64,000 bases of DNA. Origin: Lycocorax pyrrhopterus obiensis (Eukaryota > Chordata > Aves > Passeriformes > Paradisaeidae). Position 1 is the first letter of the stretch. The number at the start of each line of letters is the position of its first letter. Below the pieces are notes generated by a model. That model ran no database searches. It saw nothing but the letters and a program-made list of their open reading frames with translations, and had not been told where the DNA came from. Shown here one piece after another: positions 59,936 through 64,000 of this stretch. Made by a program: the position numbers and the translations under genes. The stretch is from positions 8,016,830 to 8,080,829 of the forward strand of contig JACSVZ010000022.1 in NCBI GenBank assembly GCA_014706295.1, written 5' to 3'.

Positions 59936-61750
59936 TGCCTTGATTAAGGTAAGCAGATGGCTTCGTTTGTCAGGAACAGTCCTGAAATTGCACATCGAGG
60001 AAACAAGTCCATTTCTCATGCTTTCAGCACTGGACATCACACAAATGTCTAAACCACGTAATCCAGATCAGGAGAAACACTCCCAGACCGGCTGTTTTTG
60101 CCACAGGCATCTGCTCTCACCAGACCTCACAGCACCCTGAGACTGAGCAGCAGCGTGGTGTTCTGGGTTGAGCTCTGCAGAGTAAGAAGCAACCACGAAT
60201 GCAAGAAAAAGGGGTTCCACTGTGATTTTAAAACTGAGGTGGGGAGCTGGCAAAAATCAGAACTTCTCTAGCTATGATACAAGAGGAATTTTTTGTTTGT
60301 TTGTTTTGAAGTGACAAGCTATCAGGCCCCTAAATCAGTTTCATCCATCAAAAGTACCTTGTACAACACTTGTAGGTTACGGTAATTGGCTAATCTAGAC
60401 TCGCAGGATTTCTGCCTTGACAAAGAGATGTGGTCAGTTCCCTTGCCTCGCACAGGAGGACGATGATGTGACTCTATTAAACAATTACACCTGGTAATTG
60501 TGTAATCTCAAGGAGAAAGCAGAGTCTCAAATGACACATCGGACAGCTCGGTGCTGCCTTGCCAGGCTGTGCAGCTGAGAAGCTCCGTACAATCCCCTCT
60601 CCCCGCAGAGAAGAGGTGCTATGAGAGCGTCACTGAGGTGATGGCATTGCCAAAGCAGCTCTGCAGTGACTGGACTGGCTGTGTATTTTGGGGTCTTTCC
60701 CTAAGAAATCCTACAGAGCCAACTGGCATTTTCACACTTGCATTAAAGAGCAATGCGAGAGACCCTAGGGCTGCTCAGCTTCAATGTCATTTTTCTCTGC
60801 AAATCCCAGCCTTAAACTTCTAAGGCTCCTTTCTGCTTGGAAAGCAGCTACAGAAAAGGAGGAGGTTCTCCAAAGTGCCATGGCTGGGCCTGATGCTTTC
60901 TGTGCTGGATCACAAGGGTGCATCAGGAGACTTTTTCTTTCCATTTTTTTCTTGCACATCTTTATTCTCCTGCTGGGGTGCAGGTGCTGGGGCATCAAGT
61001 CTGCTCTGGCAGACTGCAGCTCTACTCAGCCTCAGTTCAGGCAGAGGCAGTCCCAGCTTTTTCCTTTAATATCTAAGGATGGGGTGAAGAGCCAGTTGCA
61101 TCCCACATCAGGAAGGCTGAGGGCACCAGAGGATAAACTGGGCAAAGCCAGGGTGGCTCTGGGTGCGGGGGTGTCCCTCACCCTGTTCCTGTGCCCTGAA
61201 CTTAAATATACTCAATCCCATTTCCAACCTACTGAGCTTGGACCAGAACCATCCTCAACTTCTTCACCTTGATGTCTGCCCAAAAATGCATTTAGAGTCC
61301 ATTCTTTTTCATGATCTCTTGCTAAAAATATGATTTATCTGAGCAAGAACAATATTCCATTACCTTAAAGAAGCTTTTTTCATCTTCTTTATCCATCACT
61401 GGCCTAAGTCCATAGTGAATATTCTGGGTCTGGACTCCCTTGTCTCTTGGTTTTACATGGCTATAGATCATATTAATTTTATTTTTGTATTGATTGATAT
61501 CTGTAATTAAGAACCCCATGTAAATGCAGTATATAATGGCTATTTTCCCATCATGCTGGTACTTTGCTCCCAGCCCTGTTATCGACTTTGCTGACTTGTC
61601 CAGATCTCCTTGCTCTACTACTCTGGCAATATTAGGTGGAGCACAAATGTTCTTTGGTAGAGTATCTTATTCTCTGTTTGGGCATGGTCTGTAAAATTGC
61701 AAACCTCTCTTTTCCCACCCCAATAATATGTCTCTGCTTTTTGACTACAG
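59936..61750. other. Non-coding sequence with a regulatory-like patch at 60.36-60.53 kb
   Basis: The 60355-60530 patch is repeat-free and carries the symmetric motif listed at 60481-60501. An acceptor-like CCCCTCTCCCCGCAG precedes an open stretch beginning EKRCYESVTE at 60610, but no donor is convincing. No gene was called. Confidence 0.45.
60481..60501. promoter_or_regulatory. Inverted homeodomain cores flanking an E-box
   Basis: ACAATTAC and GTAATTGT are perfect reverse complements separated by ACCTG. The centre therefore reads CACCTG, an E-box of the SNAIL/ZEB/E-protein type. Each arm carries a TAATTG homeodomain core. The whole 21-base arrangement is symmetric apart from the E-box. Confidence 0.55.
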
Positions 61751-61843
61751 CTTGCACTTCTGGCACAGAGCAGCAGTGGCTGAGCACCATCCTGGAGTAC
61801 AGGAGGCCAAACAATAACACCATCCCAGATTACAGGAGTGGAG
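61751..61843 (+). other. Candidate 93-bp internal exon, phase 1-1
   Basis: The acceptor GTCTCTGCTTTTTGACTACAG precedes and the donor GGAG|GTAACT follows; both are close to consensus. The 93 bases between are open in the frame that starts with the last two bases of a codon. They encode about 30 residues including TSGTEQQWLSTILEYRRP, NNNTIPDYRSG and a possible N-glycosylation site (NNT). Length is a multiple of three and both ends are phase 1, so the exon could be included or skipped without shifting frame, typical for extracellular proteins. I do not recognise the protein and cannot place neighbouring exons. Of all open stretches in the window this looks the most exon-like, but homology or RNA evidence is absent. 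Confidence 0.33.
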
Positions 61844-63123
61844 GTAACTGGGGGGATGTGGGTGTGATTGGTGCATTAACAACAGGATCCATAGCCAAGA
61901 TGGAGCACTCAAACCAGCAGCAAATAATTGTTACATTATTACACAATTGTTGTTTAAAAGAAAAGCAGGAAAAGATGCAAAACAAAAAAAAAATCCCTTT
62001 TTCGAGAATTCTTTTGCAGGGCTGATGGGCCCAGACAGGATTGCAGCTGCAGAGGCACTGCAAAAATTACTCAGCACCTCCTGAGGGAACACCCAGTGAC
62101 AGATCCATAATTTATAGGGGACAGTCGGTGCTCAATAATTAGGGCTTAATTTACACTGAGTGGGTTTGGGTGGTGGGAGGAGAGAGGCAGTTTTGTTTGT
62201 TCTCCTGTTCCTTTCCTGGGTGTCTGTCCCAGAGCTGGAGGGGAGAGGATGCTCCTGCAGGCAGAGCTGGCCTGGCCCAGCATGGCAGGGCTGGGTACAT
62301 CCTTCCCATCTCTCCATCAAGGCTGTGAGCTCACAACGACTGTTGTGCTGTTTTTTAAGAGGGAGAGGTCAGATTTTTCTGCTCTGATCCTTGGAATGGG
62401 TCTTCCTCTTGGTGTTTAATCCATATCATCCCTCCTACACCACAGGCTCCAGGCATTCCCACAAGCTCGTACCTCAACTCATGCATTGTAACAGCCTGTC
62501 CCAGTGGCTTGAGAACATCTGTGCCCTGTGAGGGGCTTGGCACCCCAAACCCATCACCATCCTCAAGGCCTGGAGCAGTGGGAAATACAATGCAATGCTT
62601 TTTCTGCCTTTCGGCACGGAGCTGCCTTGCAACCAGGCTGCAGGTCACCTGTCCTTGCGGCTGCCCTCCTCCCCTGCCCTGCCAGGGCTTGCAGGGTTTA
62701 GGATGAGCCCCCTTTGCCTGTTTACAGGCACATCTGGTCCTCAAGGACACTTTCACTGACAGGACATGGCTGTTCAGAGCCAAGTTAATCCATTTTCACC
62801 AAGGGGCTCGGCTCTGTAGGATTCAAGGGAGATCTCAGGAGAAAAAAGTCTGAATGTAACAGAGCAGGAGATAAAGAAATCCTGGGAGTTTTGGGATAGG
62901 TGCTTCCTGTTGTGTGCAAGGAGGGAGATCACCCTGTAGACTTCTCAGTAAATCCGTGCCCAAGCTGTCAGTGTGAGGAATAACAGGAGCCCAGTATTTA
63001 TGCTTAAACTTAAAGTGTGTCTCTAGAGCTGACGTGTAAACGAGACTAAGGACCCGCAGATCTAAAATTGAGAGGGAGGGGAATGGTAATCACCTCTTCC
63101 TTCCTAAATTAGCCCTGCCCTGA
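61844..63123. other. Non-coding sequence, no gene seen
   Basis: Ordinary sequence; AT-rich around 61910-62000 with A9 near 61984-61992. A 142-codon - strand frame (62355-62783) has no recognisable domain. Confidence 0.5.
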
Positions 63124-63341
63124 TCAGTGAATCATTAAGGTTGGAAAAGACCTCTAAGATCATCGAGTTGAGGCATTAACCCAGCACTGCCAAGCCCATC
63201 GCTAACCCGTGTCCCCAGGCACCCCATCCACACCCTTTTGGAACACTTCCAGGGACAGCGACTCCGCCACTTTCCCGGGCAGCCTGTTCCAACACTGACC
63301 ACCCTTCCAGCGTAGAATTTTTTCCTGATATCCCATGTAAA
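63124..63341 (-). mobile_element. CR1 LINE fragment, reverse orientation
   Basis: The + strand reads ATCATTAAGGTTGGAAAAGA, 'cctctaagatcatcgagtt', 'ccagcactgccaagccca', 'ggaacacttccagggacag' and 'gggcagcctgttccaacac', ending 'ttttttcctgatatccc'. This is the reverse complement of a CR1 3' region in the correct order. It lacks the terminal ATTCTATGA repeat, and the left edge reads 'cagtgaatcatt'. The copy is 5'-truncated, non-coding and of a different subfamily type from the 13.9 kb copy. Confidence 0.9.
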
Positions 63342-63660
63342 TGACAACAAGGGATGGAAACTTTGCTCCCTGCTGCATCCCGTGGCTGCAGCATCAGCCA
63401 GCTCTGCCATGTAGACAGCAGTGGGGAGGGGAAGGTGTGGGTGCCCCAGCAGTATGACAGCCACTACGTGCAGTGACAGGACAGGCGGGATCCAGCACCA
63501 AAGGCCACCGGGACGCTGCTGGGGCAGCCGCAAAGGAGTTAAATTTGATTTCCTCGTGGGGAAGAGGCTTGCAAGGGAAGCAGGTAAAAAATGGCTTGGC
63601 TTCATCTTTCTCCCATTTTAGAAAAATTAATTTTTGAGAAACCTCCACAGTTTCACTATT
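63342..63660. other. Non-coding sequence, no gene seen
   Basis: Mixed sequence, with CpGs increasing to the right. A 66-codon frame includes RKGVKFDFLVGKRLAREAG before GCAG|GTAAAA, but the upstream acceptor is poor, so no exon is called. Confidence 0.4.
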
Positions 63661-63700
63661 TCTGGTGCTTAAATCAGGCCGCCTGACAGCCTGTCCAGGG

Positions 63701-63830
63701 CTATTTATGGGTTCCCTCGCCGTAGCCATCTTCAAGAGCGTGCGGCTCTATCTGCAGACCACGAGTGCCATCTTCTGGGAGCCTGCAGCCGCATCCCGTT
63801 CTCCTTCCGCGCAGCATCCCGGAGCTGAGC
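63701..63830. promoter_or_regulatory. CpG-bearing patch with MEF2-like and two YY1-like sites
   Basis: CTATTTATGG (63701-63710, MEF2/CArG-like) is followed by two GCCATCTT motifs (63725-63732 and 63767-63774), the reverse of the YY1 core AAGATGGC, spaced 42 bases apart. About ten CpGs fall between 63680 and 63830, far above local background. YY1 motifs of this kind often sit just downstream of transcription starts. The patch may be the edge of a promoter or CpG island that continues beyond the window. Confidence 0.3.
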
Positions 63831-64000
63831 CATAAATCTGGATTCCAGAGGAAGAAGTTTCACTACACTGAGCCTCACGCTTGGGTTTCCCACCGCTGTG
63901 GGTACCAAAGCATCACCAGCTGCAGGGCAGCACGGGGCTCCTCGCTGTCCTGTGGGGAAACTGAGGCAGAGACAGAGGTGCTGTGCACGCCCTCGGATGC

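Noticed and set aside
59889..59946. Segment between ACAG and AAG|GTAAGC as a coding exon
   Set aside because: All three frames contain stop codons; only a non-coding exon would remain.
60607..60700. Acceptor-like CCCCTCTCCCCGCAG with open sequence beginning EKRCYESVTE
   Set aside because: No credible donor follows and the frame drifts into low-information sequence.
1..64000. tRNA, rRNA, CRISPR arrays, bacterial operons, intact viral or retroviral genomes
   Set aside because: No tRNA box A/box B pair with cloverleaf, no regularly spaced repeats, no ribosome-binding-site-led gene series, and no paired LTRs with polymerase-like frames were seen on either strand.

Overview
The window looks like avian nuclear DNA, most likely intergenic or deep-intronic. 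The main evidence is the interspersed repeats. The only family I recognise with confidence is CR1, the chicken repeat 1 LINE, as 5'-truncated copies. Several end in the diagnostic ATTCTATGATTCTA-type tail or its reverse complement beginning TCACAGAATC. Repeat density is low, as in birds. The copies that read 'tggaaggtgtccctgnccatggca' suggest a passerine-like CR1 subfamily; that last step is inference. I see no bacterial or viral genome organisation, no tRNA or rRNA gene, and no complete protein-coding gene.

Layout. 1-35.5 kb: unique sequence with AT-rich, enhancer-like blocks (about 2.5, 11, 22.7, 29.4-29.9, 32.1-32.7 and 34.6-34.8 kb), CR1 fragments at 13.9, 20.5, 23.4, 30.5 and 31.3 kb, and an unusual pair of 86-bp direct repeats, each preceded by an A-tract, at 27.1 and 28.7 kb. 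35.5-50.8 kb: sequence whose + strand is visibly G-rich, opposite to the C-rich + strand to the left. 50.8-64 kb: mixed sequence with further AT-rich blocks (51.1, 53.6, 55.9, 57.6, 59.6 and 60.4 kb), a 26-bp perfect palindrome, a CR1 fragment at 63.1 kb and a small CpG-rich, YY1-motif-bearing patch at the right edge.

No gene can be called with confidence. A few short stretches are framed by good splice-site sequences and keep an open frame. These are 7822-7884 on the - strand, and 47927-48017, 52660-52771 and 61751-61843 on the + strand. They are listed as candidate exons only. The strand skew fits a - strand transcription unit on the left and a + strand unit on the right. That reading comes from hand-sampled lines and would need a proper skew calculation and RNA evidence.

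The remaining open frames, up to about 213 codons, look like chance: no recognisable domains, no conserved motifs and no consistent gene structure. I do not see a new multi-gene system here. The most informative signals are the strand-skew switch near 35.5 kb, the A-tract/86-bp duplication, the symmetric regulatory-type motifs (11.9, 50.9 and 60.5 kb) and the candidate exons.
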